Origin: RGIG7213 sp045124505
GTDB taxonomy: Bacteria > Bacillota > Clostridia > Oscillospirales > CAG-272
Reading direction: 5' to 3'
DNA: 48,580 nt
Assembly: GCA_045124505.1 (NCBI GenBank)
Contig: JBGVLZ010000028.1
Coordinates: 1-48,580 of the forward strand
Position numbers and translations under genes: made by a program. Positions 33,326 through 41,865 of this stretch are shown here, one piece after another (the stretch's first letter is position 1; each line of letters starts with the position of its first letter). The notes under the pieces were generated by a model. That model made no database searches and had not been told where the DNA came from. It was given only the letters and a program-made list of their open reading frames with translations.

Positions 33326-34330
33326 ATGAGTCTATCAATTAAAATCACAAGTGCCTCGGAAGCCGAGGAATTATCTCAAATACAGAAAGCAGCTTTTAAG
33401 CCTTTGTACGAAAAGTTCCATGACGAAGGAAACCCGTTCCTCAGAGGTTCAGAAGATATTCTTCGCAGACTAAACAAGTTCAACCGTCATTTCACAATTC
33501 TGCTTGATGGAAAAATTGTTGGTGGCATCTTCTATCGCTTGTATGGAAAACGCAGTCCTACCGATGAGATCGGCGTGGGTGAATACTACCTGGCACGAGT
33601 TTACATTCACCCGGACTATCAAAACAAAGGAATCGCACGAGAAGCTATTCTGCTCTGTGAGAAAGAGTTTGCTGATGCAGAATTTTATTACGTTGACTTC
33701 CCGGAAGTCATGGAGAAGAACCGTAAATGCTATCAAAACGCCGGTTACCGCGACACAGGAGAACGAATCACCATGGATGGGGCACCGGCTCTGGCAATGT
33801 TCAAAAAGACAGTAAGCGAAACATTCAACCCGGCGGGCGTTTCCTTGCCGATGATTTATGAGGTTGCGCAGAATGAGCTGCAAGAGTGCCTGGATGTCAT
33901 TCATCAGAGCTTCCGTACTGTGGCAGATCAGTTTGGATTGACGAAAGAAAACTGTCCGAAGCATACGAGCTTTATCCCTCTTTCTTTTCTTGAAACGCAG
34001 AAGAATTGGGGTTGGAATATGTACGCACTATATGCCGGTAAGAAAATTATCGGATATATGTCGCTCTCTAAAGAAAGCGACGATGCCTTTGAGCTTCACA
34101 ACCTTGCTGTGTTACCGGAGTATAGACACAATGGCTTTGGTAAATTGCTTCTCGATCATGCAAAGGATGTAGTGAAAGCATTGGGCGGTAATGTAATAAA
34201 AATAGGTATTATCGAAGAAAGTACCGTTTTGAAGAATTGGTACATAGCGAATGGCTTTGTGCATATCGGAACGAAGAAATTTGACCATTTACCGTTTACA
34301 AGCGGTTATCTTGAATGGATAAGAGGTTAA
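33326..34330 (+). CDS. Tandem GNAT acetyltransferase
   Basis: A 334-residue protein with two GNAT domains. Domain 1 (about 1-165) has VYIHPDYQNKGIAREAI, the acetyl-CoA pyrophosphate loop. Domain 2 (about 180-334) has LAVLPEYRHNGFGKLLLDHA and the NWYIANGFVHIGTKKF end. Both loops look intact. Dual-domain GNATs can modify drugs or proteins; the target is unknown. It is co-transcribed with the methyltransferase and a broken single-domain GNAT. Confidence 0.85.
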   Translation: MSLSIKITSASEAEELSQIQKAAFKPLYEKFHDEGNPFLRGSEDILRRLNKFNRHFTILLDGKIVGGIFYRLYGKRSPTDEIGVGEYYLARVYIHPDYQNKGIAREAILLCEKEFADAEFYYVDFPEVMEKNRKCYQNAGYRDTGERITMDGAPALAMFKKTVSETFNPAGVSLPMIYEVAQNELQECLDVIHQSFRTVADQFGLTKENCPKHTSFIPLSFLETQKNWGWNMYALYAGKKIIGYMSLSKESDDAFELHNLAVLPEYRHNGFGKLLLDHAKDVVKALGGNVIKIGIIEESTVLKNWYIANGFVHIGTKKFDHLPFTSGYLEWIRG

Positions 34331-34335
34331 TTATT

Positions 34336-34896
34336 ATGATTTTTGATGATAAACAGATAGCGTTAAAAGATGGTAGAACTGCCATATTAAAAACGCCGTG
34401 TATTGAGGATGCTGAAAAAATGCTGAATTACATAAAGAAATCCTGCGGCGAAACCGATTTTCTTGCGCGATATCCCGAGAAATGGAATAGTGTAAGTGTT
34501 TAGAGTGAAGAAAAGTGGGTAAAAAACTTAAGAGAATCACAAAGTGTGTTGGCAATTACGTGCTATATAGATGGTGAAATAGCCGGAAACTGCGAGATCA
34601 ATTTTAGAGGCGGCATAAAAACCGCTCACCGAGCGACCGTCGCAATTGCAATTCTCAAAGAGTATTGGAATTTCGGAATTGGTTCTGCCATGTTCGCAGA
34701 GCTTATATCCGCAGCAGAATCAAGACTTGAGACCGAAATCGTTGAGCTTGAATTTGTGGAAGGTAATGACCGTGCCAAAGCACTTTATGAGAAGTACGGA
34801 TTCAAGATTGTTGGCGAGCGTCCTAACGCTTTCAAATTAAAGGATGGACGATTGCTGAAAGAATACTTTATGCAAAAGAAATTGAAAAAGAAATGA
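34336..34896 (+). pseudogene. GNAT acetyltransferase interrupted by an in-frame TAG
   Basis: The frame from ATG 34336 encodes a normal GNAT start (IEDAEKMLNYIKKSCGETDFL) but meets TAG at 34501-34503. The same frame then continues as SEEKWVKNLRESQSVLAI and goes on through AIAILKEYWNFGIGSAMF, the acetyl-CoA loop, to 34896. One nonsense substitution explains this. TAG ends other genes here normally, so recoding is unlikely. Its end overlaps the peptidase E start (ATGA). Confidence 0.8.
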
Positions 34897-35471
34897 AACT
34901 AATACTATCATCTTGCGATTTTGGTAATCCAACATCTGCAAGATTTATAAGCGATAATCTTTGCAAGCCGATATCTGATTGCAAAGTGTTGTACTTTCCT
35001 AATGAGAAGGTCACACCCGAAAAAATAAAAAGCGGCAAGTATGAGGCGCGTGTGGCAGCGTTCGGCTTTCAGAAGAAGAATATCTATGTGGCAAATTATT
35101 TTGAGCCCTCGCAGTTTTTCAATCTTGATATTGATGTGATCTACATTAGCGGCGGAAACACATTCGGCACGCTCAAACTGATCCGCGATTCTGGATTTGA
35201 TAAAGCAATCGTTGATTACGTTCAAAAAGGTGTTATCTATATTGGCGGTAGTGCCGGCGCACATATTGCAACTGCAGATATTGCTCACGTAGCCAAGTAC
35301 GACAAGGACACTTTTTGTTTGACTGATGTTTCTGGACTTGGATTATATAATGGCATTTTAATTTGCCATTTCACAGAAGATCGAAAAGCAGATTTCGATA
35401 CCTTGAACTCTTTAGGTAAATATCGTGTTATCGCGCTACGTGATGACCAGTCAATTATTATTAAAGATTAA
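34893..35471 (+). CDS. Peptidase E-like protein (S51 family)
   Basis: A 192-residue serine peptidase-fold protein resembling alpha-aspartyl dipeptidase. ISGGNTFGTLKLIR (about 85-98) and the nucleophile motif GGSAGAH (S120) are the family hallmarks, and ICHF near residue 157 supplies a possible His. It is somewhat shorter than peptidase E of enterobacteria. In this cluster a peptide- or drug-modifying role is as likely as dipeptide use. A terminator follows at 35478. Confidence 0.8.
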   Translation: MKLILSSCDFGNPTSARFISDNLCKPISDCKVLYFPNEKVTPEKIKSGKYEARVAAFGFQKKNIYVANYFEPSQFFNLDIDVIYISGGNTFGTLKLIRDSGFDKAIVDYVQKGVIYIGGSAGAHIATADIAHVAKYDKDTFCLTDVSGLGLYNGILICHFTEDRKADFDTLNSLGKYRVIALRDDQSIIIKD

Positions 35472-35477
35472 TCTAAC

Positions 35478-35519
35478 AACACCGCCGAGAGTAACCGTTT
35501 GGTCGCTCTCGGCGGTGGT
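35478..35519 (+). terminator. Intrinsic terminator of the methyltransferase cluster
   Basis: AACACCGCCGAGAG pairs with CTCTCGGCGGTGGTT across a 14-base loop, followed by a weak T-rich stretch. It also faces the end of tnpV on the other strand. Confidence 0.7.
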
Positions 35520-35524
35520 TCGCT

Positions 35525-35875
35525 TTAGTGATAAATTATCTCTCTCAGCACGATTTCTTCTGCGGAATGTTTGGCGTTGTTCATTTCCTGTACCCAACGG
35601 AGAGGGTTTGTAGCTTTAAGTTCTTCGGTGATTCCGCGCGCTTTTACTAACCGGGAGAGGGTGATATCGATTTGCCGCTTTGCCTCCTGCTCGGTTTCGT
35701 ATAGGTGCTGATTGAGTGTGCACGTGGTGAGAAGCGAGGTATAGGTGCCGCGGCGGTGCTTTTTGAGATAGTCGAGGCGCATTCTGCCGTACTTGCCGAT
35801 GGGGTGGTTGGTCTGCTCGGGGAGAGCCAAGTCGGGATACATAACGCCGTTTCTTTCTGTGTAAGTGAGCTCCAT
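35525..35875 (-). CDS. tnpV: TnpV-like transposon protein
   Basis: A 116-residue protein: LTYTERNGVMYPDLALPEQTNHPIGKYGRMRLDYLKKHR, then LLTTCTLNQHL and NNAKHSAEEIVLREIIY. These match the TnpV family carried by Clostridial transposons such as Tn4451-type elements, where its role is unproven. GGAGGATGAATT leads to the ATG. It marks the right edge of the resistance-like cluster. Confidence 0.85.
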   Translation of the reverse strand: MELTYTERNGVMYPDLALPEQTNHPIGKYGRMRLDYLKKHRRGTYTSLLTTCTLNQHLYETEQEAKRQIDITLSRLVKARGITEELKATNPLRWVQEMNNAKHSAEEIVLREIIYH

Positions 35876-35967
35876 AATTCATCCTCCGTAATTCGATATT
35901 TTTTACATAGCCATTCTACCATATTTGTCCTCAAAAGACGAATGTGCGGAATGGCTTTTTTCTTTTT

Positions 35968-35992
35968 ACCTTGTCGCAGTTTGCGACAAAGT
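35968..35992. promoter_or_regulatory. 25-bp palindrome, putative ParB site copy A
   Basis: ACCTTGTCGCA - GTT - TGCGACAAAGT. The same right arm and a near-identical left arm occur inside parB at 39757-39781. A hairpin-plus-T-run (AGCCATTC/GAATGGC then TTTTTT, about 35920-35961) lies just before it. Confidence 0.55.
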
Positions 35993-36075
35993 TGATGGAT
36001 AAAAAATATTTTTTTAGGCTCAGGACAAATTTCGCGTTTTCGTGTCGGATATAGAGTGAGGGGGAGATTTTCATC

Positions 36076-36193
36076 GGGCGAAATTCGCCCCTTGATGTGG
36101 TCTGGTTGAAAATCAACCGCACCACTTTAACAAAAGAAAGTGGTATGGGTCAAAATGACCCATACCACTCCGCGTGGACAAAATGTCCACACG
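36076..36193. repeat. Second hairpin array (four stem-loops)
   Basis: GGGCG-AAATT-CGCCC (36076), GTGGT..GGTTGA-AAA-TCAACC..ACCAC (36097), a 14-bp AGTGGTATGGGTCA stem with AAA loop (36139-36169) and CGTGGACA-AAA-TGTCCACACG (36173). The GGTATGGG arms match those in the array at 31860-32215. No gene is visible in 35876-36239 apart from these repeats and the 25-bp palindrome. Confidence 0.75.
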
Positions 36194-36239
36194 GTAAAAT
36201 GAATACTGCTCCCATAATTATGCGCGGGACGAAGATAAA

Positions 36240-37346
36240 TCATTTAGCGTATTGATTTAATCTTTCAACAATGGAAATAAAACGAGGATCTTGACGAATA
36301 CCGTCATAGCGACCATGCTGTAAGCGATCCAGCATATAGTAGCAATGAGTATGTTCTGTGAGTTCATGGAAATCTCTGTTTTTCTCGGGATAGACTTGAG
36401 TATCAACCAAGAAGGAAGTGAAATGCTTGCCGTGATCATTCTGATAAGATATATCGTAAGATACGGCATGATCGCACATTTTTTCAAGAGATTCCATAGC
36501 ATCCTCGGTTTTGCCAAGCGACATTTGGTAAGTGGAGATCACCCAATGATTAAAGGATATCCGGTTATGATGGAACATTAGATCATCGCCATAGATCATG
36601 AAGTACAGTTGATTAGAAACACGGAGCATTTCTATTTTACTGTCCCATGTAGTGGGATCATTGGGAATATCCTCGTTCATTACAAGATTTCGAATAGCAA
36701 GACCAAGAGCGTCAGTCAGCTTATCAATTTCATCTTGAATATAAAATTTGGTCTTTCCGTCACCAATTCCGCCCGAAAGAGCCGTTTCGCGACGGTATTT
36801 CATAGGTGTTAAACGATTCACCCATTCTTTTGCTTTTTCAGACTGTTTGACTTCGCCATACAGTGTAATAAGAGTATTGATAGCGTCGTATCGTGTATTC
36901 TCATCGTTACATTCGTTGGCTACCGATCCAAGCAACGATTCGATCTCCTTGAAAAGCGCCTCGTCGTGCGTTTCCTCCCATACAAAATACAGGCACACCG
37001 CAAGATGATCTCGAATCTCATAATCGTTCGGATAATGTGCAAAAGCATTTCTTGCATAAGCTACTCGCTCTTCAATAGAACCAACCTCAGCAAGGCGTTC
37101 CAGCTCCTTCTTGATAATGATAAGTTCTTGTTCTCGTTCCGATAACTTGTATCCAAGAAGTTCATCCGTGCTTACCGAGAAAAAATCAGCCAGTGCAGGC
37201 AGGAGTTCAATATCGGGATAGCCGCCTTCAGACTCCCAGCGAGATATAGCTTGAGGGGTCACCCCTATGGCATTGGCAAGAGTGTCTTGTGTGATATTAT
37301 TTTCTGCGCGAAGTTTTTTGATAATCGCACCTATTTTAATGTTCAT
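36240..37346 (-). CDS. XRE-family regulator with large C-terminal helical domain
   Basis: A 368-residue protein with an N-terminal helix-turn-helix (NITQDTLANAIGVTPQAISRWESEGGYPDIELLPALADFF) and a tetratricopeptide-like helical remainder (FAHYPNDYEIRDHLAVCLYFVW). GGAGGT precedes the ATG. It is divergent from the mobilization genes and has a paralogue of like architecture at 40653-41732, so the pair brackets the module. It may sense a ligand through the helical part. Confidence 0.85.
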   Translation of the reverse strand: MNIKIGAIIKKLRAENNITQDTLANAIGVTPQAISRWESEGGYPDIELLPALADFFSVSTDELLGYKLSEREQELIIIKKELERLAEVGSIEERVAYARNAFAHYPNDYEIRDHLAVCLYFVWEETHDEALFKEIESLLGSVANECNDENTRYDAINTLITLYGEVKQSEKAKEWVNRLTPMKYRRETALSGGIGDGKTKFYIQDEIDKLTDALGLAIRNLVMNEDIPNDPTTWDSKIEMLRVSNQLYFMIYGDDLMFHHNRISFNHWVISTYQMSLGKTEDAMESLEKMCDHAVSYDISYQNDHGKHFTSFLVDTQVYPEKNRDFHELTEHTHCYYMLDRLQHGRYDGIRQDPRFISIVERLNQYAK

Positions 37347-37479
37347 ATTGTACCTCCAAAAAGTTTATCACCGGTGTAATTATATTATAGCATATATTTG
37401 TCAAAAAGCAATTATCAATTCGTTGTTTAGCATATCAAGTATTGCTTGTGTTAGTGTTCATACATAAAAACAACGAAAG

Positions 37480-37707
37480 GACGTGATCCAATGGACACCA
37501 GTTAAGAGAAGTGGCGGACGATGTCCGATACTTTAACGAGCATAGCATTCGTGCTAACGCCCGAATGCGTCGAGTTTGCTTCGACGGCTAAACACCGTCG
37601 TTTTGCCAAGGCAAAAACAGCAAACGTCGCAGCCAAGCAACCTTGTTGGGTTGCTTTTTCTTTAGGGACGTATCCCTAATACCCACTACAAAAGAAAGGA
37701 CAAACAA
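37480..37707 (+). promoter_or_regulatory. Hairpin-rich leader, candidate oriT region
   Basis: Upstream of the mobilization genes several inverted repeats follow one another: CGGAC-GAT-GTCCG (about 37513), GTCGA-GTTTGC-TTCGAC (about 37569), GACGG-CTAAACA-CCGTC, TTTTGCC-AA-GGCAAAA (about 37600), an intrinsic-terminator-like AGCAACC-TTGT-TGGGTTGCT-TTTTCT (about 37638-37662) and GGGA-CGTA-TCCC. Position just before a relaxase gene and the hairpins fit an origin of transfer, but no nick site could be proved. 37347-37479 holds the divergent XRE promoter area only. Confidence 0.4.
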
Positions 37708-37974
37708 ATGAGCAAAACAGAAAAAATGACCGAGCACGTCACGGTCAAAATGGACGCGAATCTGAAAGCCAAGCTGCAGCGTGAGGCGGAGCAGTGCGGC
37801 GGAGATATGTCTGCGTATATCCGCTCCTTGATCGAGAATCGTCTTTCGCAGGCGGCGGGAACTTGCTACAACTGCATTGGTCGGCTGGAAAAGGCACTCG
37901 ATGCAGAGAACGTTGGATATGAGCTTCACTCCTTTATCCGTTCCAAGTACAAGGTGAAGGACGGTGAGAGCTGA
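37708..37974 (+). CDS. Ribbon-helix-helix mobilization accessory protein (MobC-like)
   Basis: An 88-residue protein. EHVTVKMDANLKAKLQREAEQCGGDMSAYIRSLIENRL is a ribbon-helix-helix DNA-binding domain, as in relaxosome accessory proteins that bind oriT. The C-terminal part is short and helical. AAGGA precedes the ATG. Its stop overlaps the relaxase start (ATGA). Confidence 0.75.
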   Translation: MSKTEKMTEHVTVKMDANLKAKLQREAEQCGGDMSAYIRSLIENRLSQAAGTCYNCIGRLEKALDAENVGYELHSFIRSKYKVKDGES

Positions 37975-39353
37975 TGGCAACAACATCGCTATGGGCAGTG
38001 AGAGGAACGATACGCGACGTAGTGGCTTACGTCAAAGACCCCAACAAGACCGCCAATCCCGATTATGATCTTACGAACGTGCTGACCTATGCCGCCGATA
38101 ACGACAAGACCGAAAAGCAGTATTACGTTACGGGGCTAAACTGCTCGCCCCATTTCGCTTTTGAGCGTATGACGGCAACCAAGGAGCGATACGGCAAGCG
38201 AGGCGCATCGTCGGATATCACGGATATCAGAGCTTCAAGCCGGGAGAGCTAACTCCCGAGGAATGTCACAAGATCGGTGTGCTGACAGCCAAGCGAATGT
38301 GGGGCGACCGCTTTGAGGTCATCGTGGCAACCCACGTCAAGGGCTCGTCGGCGCTGCACAACCATTTTGTGATCAACAGCGTATCCTTCAAGGACGGCAA
38401 GAAGTACCGCTGGCAGAAAGGCAGTTATCGATATTTGCGCCGAGTTTCGGACGAGCTATGCCGTCAGCATCAATTATCCATTATTAAAAATCCAATGCCC
38501 AAGAAAGTCCCGAGGCAAATATGGATCGCGGAAAAGCAAGGCAAGGTCACCCACGCTTCCATCCTGCGCTACGATATCGACCGTGCTATACGGAGCAATA
38601 TCAGCTTCAAATATTTCTTGCAAGCCTTGGAATACCTCGGCTACGTTGTTGTACGAGACAGCAAATATAAGCACCTCTCGGTTATCATCGAGGGATGGAG
38701 CAAACGTGCGCATTGACAGCTTGGGTGCGAATTATACACTTGAAGCCATCGAGAGACGAATCCGAGATAATCTCCACAAGGAGCCCGTGCCGTATATCCG
38801 TAAACCGCAAAGGCGTGTAGCTTGCGAGCTTGAAAAGCAGATGAAGGCACTGGAACGGTATTCCACTATCGAGATACTGTTTATGATCTTCTTTGAGTTG
38901 ATGGGGATTCCGTATGATGACCCATTCACCAAGGAGCAGAGGATGCCGCCTAAATATGAGAGTGCATCACCGTATTTTGCGCAGGAAGCAATCAACAATG
39001 ACCGCTATTGCCGTGAGATTCGCCTTATGAGTTGGTATGACCTTCACACAACAGAGGACGTGACCGCATTCCGTGACAAGCGAAAAGCTGAACTTCAAAA
39101 CTTGGAGCGCAAGAAAAAGGCGGTTGACAATCGCAGACGCCGCCTTACCGATCCCGACGAGAAACAGAAAAACAGCACAGAGCGAAGCGCGATCACAAAG
39201 AAAATGACCAACGTCCGCAGGGAGATGAACCTTGCGGGCGATATTTTATCCGATTCGATAAGACTTGCCAAAGCCATAGCCGCCGAAAAGGCTTGCGAGG
39301 AGCGTCTGGTGCCGGATAGAACCAAACAAAAACACAAAGAACAGGAGAGATAA
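37974..39353 (+). pseudogene. Relaxase (MobA/VirD2-like) broken by two frameshifts
   Basis: Three consecutive frames encode parts of one relaxase. Part 1 (37974-about 38210) has VVAYVKDPNKT and YYVTGLNC. Part 2 (about 38211-38700) continues as GYHGYQSFKPGE and has the HUH motif LHNHFVINSVSFKDGKKY. Part 3 (about 38705-39353) resumes with VRIDSLGANYTLEAIERRI and a basic coiled C-terminus. A one-base loss near 38205-38213 and an indel near the AAAC at 38701-38705 restore the joins. The gene is likely inactive unless these are assembly errors. The intact version would nick oriT for mobilization. Confidence 0.8.
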
Positions 39354-39354
39354 C

Positions 39355-40239
39355 ATGTATAAGAAATTAAAAGAACAGATTACCGAAACCACGCAGTATT
39401 ATTTATTACGCAACGTACACCCGAGGGCAGAACAGCCCTTCCAAGTCCGCGACGATGAAGAAATGGAACAGCTTGTGGAAAGCATCCGTATGAACGGAGT
39501 CCTCAATCCGCTTATCGTGACACCAAGGCGCGGAGGAGGTTATGAGATCGTGTCGGGACACCGCCGCTATGCCGCTTGTCAGAAGCTTGGCGTGGAGACC
39601 ATACCCGTTATCGTCCGTGACCTTGATCCCGATGAAGCAACACTTTGTATGATCGATTCCAATCTGCACAGAGAGCATTTGTTGCCCTCGGAGAAAGCCT
39701 ACGCGTACAAGGCAAAGATGGAGGTGCTGAACCGCCAAGGTCAACGATACGGACAAACTTCGTCGCAACCTGCGACAAAGTGGGATGCCGCTACCGAGAT
39801 CGGTAAGGCAACCAACGAGAGCCGCGACCAAGTCTTCCGCTATATTCGCTTGACTAATCTTATCAAGCCGCTGATGGATATTGTAGACAGCGGACGAATC
39901 GCGTTTACCCCCGCCGTGGAGCTTTCCTATCTGCCGCACGAATTGCAGGACAAGGTTGTGGAGATCTTTGAGAGAGATGAAGCCGCGCCGTCCTATGCGC
40001 AGACGGTGAGATTCAGAAGGTTGCTCGGCGAGGGCAAGCTGACGGCTGATACCATTGAGGATATCATGGCAAAGCCGAAAGCTAATCAGAAAGAGACGGT
40101 CAAATTCAGCTACGAGAGAATCGCCCGTTTCTTTCCTCCCAATTATAGCACCAAACAGATGGAGGATGCAATTGTGCGGATGCTTGAAGAACACAGACGA
40201 GATATAGGTCGCCGCCGTGACGATGAGGAAAGGGGATGA
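39355..40239 (+). CDS. ParB/RepB/Spo0J family partition protein
   Basis: A 294-residue ParB-like protein. The N-terminal NTP-binding domain shows NGVLNPLIVTPRRGGGYEIVSGHRRYAACQKLG (GHRR at about 68-71), and a helix-turn-helix follows at about 142-165 (TEIGKATNESRDQVFRYIRLTNL). The DNA for QTSSQPATKWD (39757-39781) is itself a 25-bp palindrome. No parA precedes it, which is common for ICE/IME-borne ParB proteins. AGGAG precedes the ATG, right after the relaxase. Confidence 0.88.
   Translation: MYKKLKEQITETTQYYLLRNVHPRAEQPFQVRDDEEMEQLVESIRMNGVLNPLIVTPRRGGGYEIVSGHRRYAACQKLGVETIPVIVRDLDPDEATLCMIDSNLHREHLLPSEKAYAYKAKMEVLNRQGQRYGQTSSQPATKWDAATEIGKATNESRDQVFRYIRLTNLIKPLMDIVDSGRIAFTPAVELSYLPHELQDKVVEIFERDEAAPSYAQTVRFRRLLGEGKLTADTIEDIMAKPKANQKETVKFSYERIARFFPPNYSTKQMEDAIVRMLEEHRRDIGRRRDDEERG
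39757..39781. promoter_or_regulatory. 25-bp palindrome inside parB, putative ParB site copy B
   Basis: ACTTCGTCGCA - ACC - TGCGACAAAGT, one mismatch from perfect. It shares its right arm completely with the copy at 35968-35992 and encodes the peptide TSSQPATK. Confidence 0.55.
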
Positions 40240-40279
40240 TCTGTTGGGAAAGATAAACAGATGAAAATGGTTTTTATTT

Positions 40280-40504
40280 ATGGCGCGGTTTTACCTTGAC
40301 AACAAGGTGGGCGGATATCGCTGTCGCTCCCAAGTCCCCGAGCACGAAATTTTGAAGATCGTGCGTATGTATGCACCGATCATAACCGAGTTTTTCGATA
40401 ATGAGGAAGAAATGGCGAAATTTCCAAAGTGGCGCGAGGAATATGAGGAAAAAGAACGGTTGGAGAAGGAAGAAAAAGCAAAGAAGAAAGCGGGCGCGGC
40501 GTAA
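40280..40504 (+). CDS. Small hypothetical protein of the mobile module
   Basis: A 74-residue protein: MARFYLDNKVGGYRCRSQV, then a helical, very charged C-terminus (EEYEEKERLEKEEKAKKKAG). No convincing ribosome site lies before the ATG, so the start is uncertain. It follows parB by 40 bp and precedes a terminator. I do not recognise it. Confidence 0.5.
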   Translation: MARFYLDNKVGGYRCRSQVPEHEILKIVRMYAPIITEFFDNEEEMAKFPKWREEYEEKERLEKEEKAKKKAGAA

Positions 40505-40519
40505 TTTAGTATGATCGAG

Positions 40520-40556
40520 AAAGCCTCGGCAGGGAGTTTCCTTGCCGAGGCTTTTA
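40520..40556 (+). terminator. Intrinsic terminator after the mobilization module
   Basis: AAAGCCTCGGCA and TGCCGAGGCTTT pair with an inner GGGA/TCC extension and a short loop, followed by TTAG. Confidence 0.75.
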
Positions 40557-40652
40557 GTGTGCACAACCAAAAGTTGTAAAATCCGCCCGTAAATAAACTT
40601 TGCTATAGTCAAGATAAGCGCTTATCAATCTAAATAAAGGTGGATTGAATTT

Positions 40653-41732
40653 ATGGAAATTAATTTGAAAGAAAAATTACGCTCATTGAGACAGCAGAAA
40701 AATATTACCCAAGAAGCCCTCGCCAACCATCTCGGAATTACACCTCAATCTGTAGGAAAGTGGGAGCGAGGTGAAGGTTTTCCGGATATTACTTTGTTAC
40801 CCAAAATCGCTTTTTATTTTGATGTGACTGTTGATGAATTGCTTTGCGCAGATCAAGTAAGAGTAGAAGAAGCGATTTGTGAATATCAGCGGCAAAGTAA
40901 AATTTACTGTCAAAACGGTGAAAATCAAAAGAACCTTGAAATCTGGGAAAAGGCATATTCCGAATTTCCGAAGGATTGCCGTGTTATCGAAGGTCTTATG
41001 CATGCCATCAATAGAGATGCGGTGTATCCTTGCCCTAAAGCTGAAGCAGAGCGCATCATTGCTCTTGGTGAGGAGCTTTTGCAGAGATCTACGGACACTC
41101 GTCAAAGAGAAAGTGCTGTACAGTGTTTGTGCTACACTTATGATAATATAGATAAAGAAAAAGCGCTATATTATGCCGATATGAGTGGAACATTTCATAT
41201 AACAAGGGAGGATCTTAGAACTACGATTCTCGACGGAGAAGAAGGCGTTAAGGCTTGTCAAAGTTATATGATGTCTTTGATCCATACAGCTGCGATGACG
41301 GCATCAAGTATGATTTCAAAAACAAACTTTTCACACCAAGAAGCTATTGAAGCCTATACCTTTGCAATTGATATTCTTAATCGATTGTTTTCAGATGATA
41401 ATGTTGGTTTTTATGCTTTTGATATATCCTATTACTACCGTCATATAGCTCTTGAGTATGCAGAACTGAAGGATGTAGAGAACACTCTGAAAGCGCTTGA
41501 AGAAAGCTGTCGATATGCAATTATCGAGACAAATCTAAAAGATATGAATTACACAGCACCAATGGTAAATCGTATGAAGCATACAAAAGCAAATACTTCT
41601 AAAAATTATAAGGGGAATGCTTGTAATCTCAGATTGAAAGCATTAGAGGACAACAGATTTGATCTTGTGAGAAACGAAGAAAGATTTAAGAAGATAATTG
41701 CTGATCTCGAAAAAAACGCTGAACAAATCTAA
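40653..41732 (+). CDS. XRE-family regulator with helical C-terminal domain
   Basis: A 359-residue paralogue of the protein at 36240-37346. Its helix-turn-helix reads NITQEALANHLGITPQSVGKWERGEGFPDITLLPKIAFYF, and the rest is TPR-like (EFPKDCRVIEGLMHAINRDAVYPC). AAAGGTGGA lies about ten bases before the ATG, and a short GATAAGCGCTTATC-like palindrome (about 40614-40627) lies just upstream, a likely operator. Confidence 0.85.
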   Translation: MEINLKEKLRSLRQQKNITQEALANHLGITPQSVGKWERGEGFPDITLLPKIAFYFDVTVDELLCADQVRVEEAICEYQRQSKIYCQNGENQKNLEIWEKAYSEFPKDCRVIEGLMHAINRDAVYPCPKAEAERIIALGEELLQRSTDTRQRESAVQCLCYTYDNIDKEKALYYADMSGTFHITREDLRTTILDGEEGVKACQSYMMSLIHTAAMTASSMISKTNFSHQEAIEAYTFAIDILNRLFSDDNVGFYAFDISYYYRHIALEYAELKDVENTLKALEESCRYAIIETNLKDMNYTAPMVNRMKHTKANTSKNYKGNACNLRLKALEDNRFDLVRNEERFKKIIADLEKNAEQI

Positions 41733-41738
41733 TAGTTA

Positions 41739-41771
41739 AGCCTCCGATAGGGGAAATCCTTGTCGGAGGCT
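41739..41771 (+). terminator. Intrinsic terminator of the XRE gene
   Basis: AGCCTCCGATA and TGTCGGAGGCT form the stem, followed by ATTTTCATTT. Confidence 0.75.
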
Positions 41772-41814
41772 ATTTTCATTTCTTACTATTAAAGTTGGGA
41801 TACTCAAATAAAAC

Positions 41815-41860
41815 AAATAATCCGAACGCTTCTACAAGTAAGAGAATGTTCGGATTATTT
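41815..41860 (-). terminator. Terminator of tRNA-Pro
   Basis: AAATAATCCGAAC and GTTCGGATTATTT pair across a 20-base loop. On the minus strand the stem follows the tRNA 3' end by a few bases and is followed by TGTTTTATTTG. Confidence 0.65.
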
Positions 41861-41865
41861 TCATG

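Noticed and set aside
34501..34503. TAG recoded as an amino acid
   Set aside because: TAG ends other genes here, such as the leader peptide and the transposase, so a nonsense mutation is simpler.
39406..40194. 262-codon open frame on the minus strand
   Set aside because: It is antisense to the well-supported ParB-like gene.
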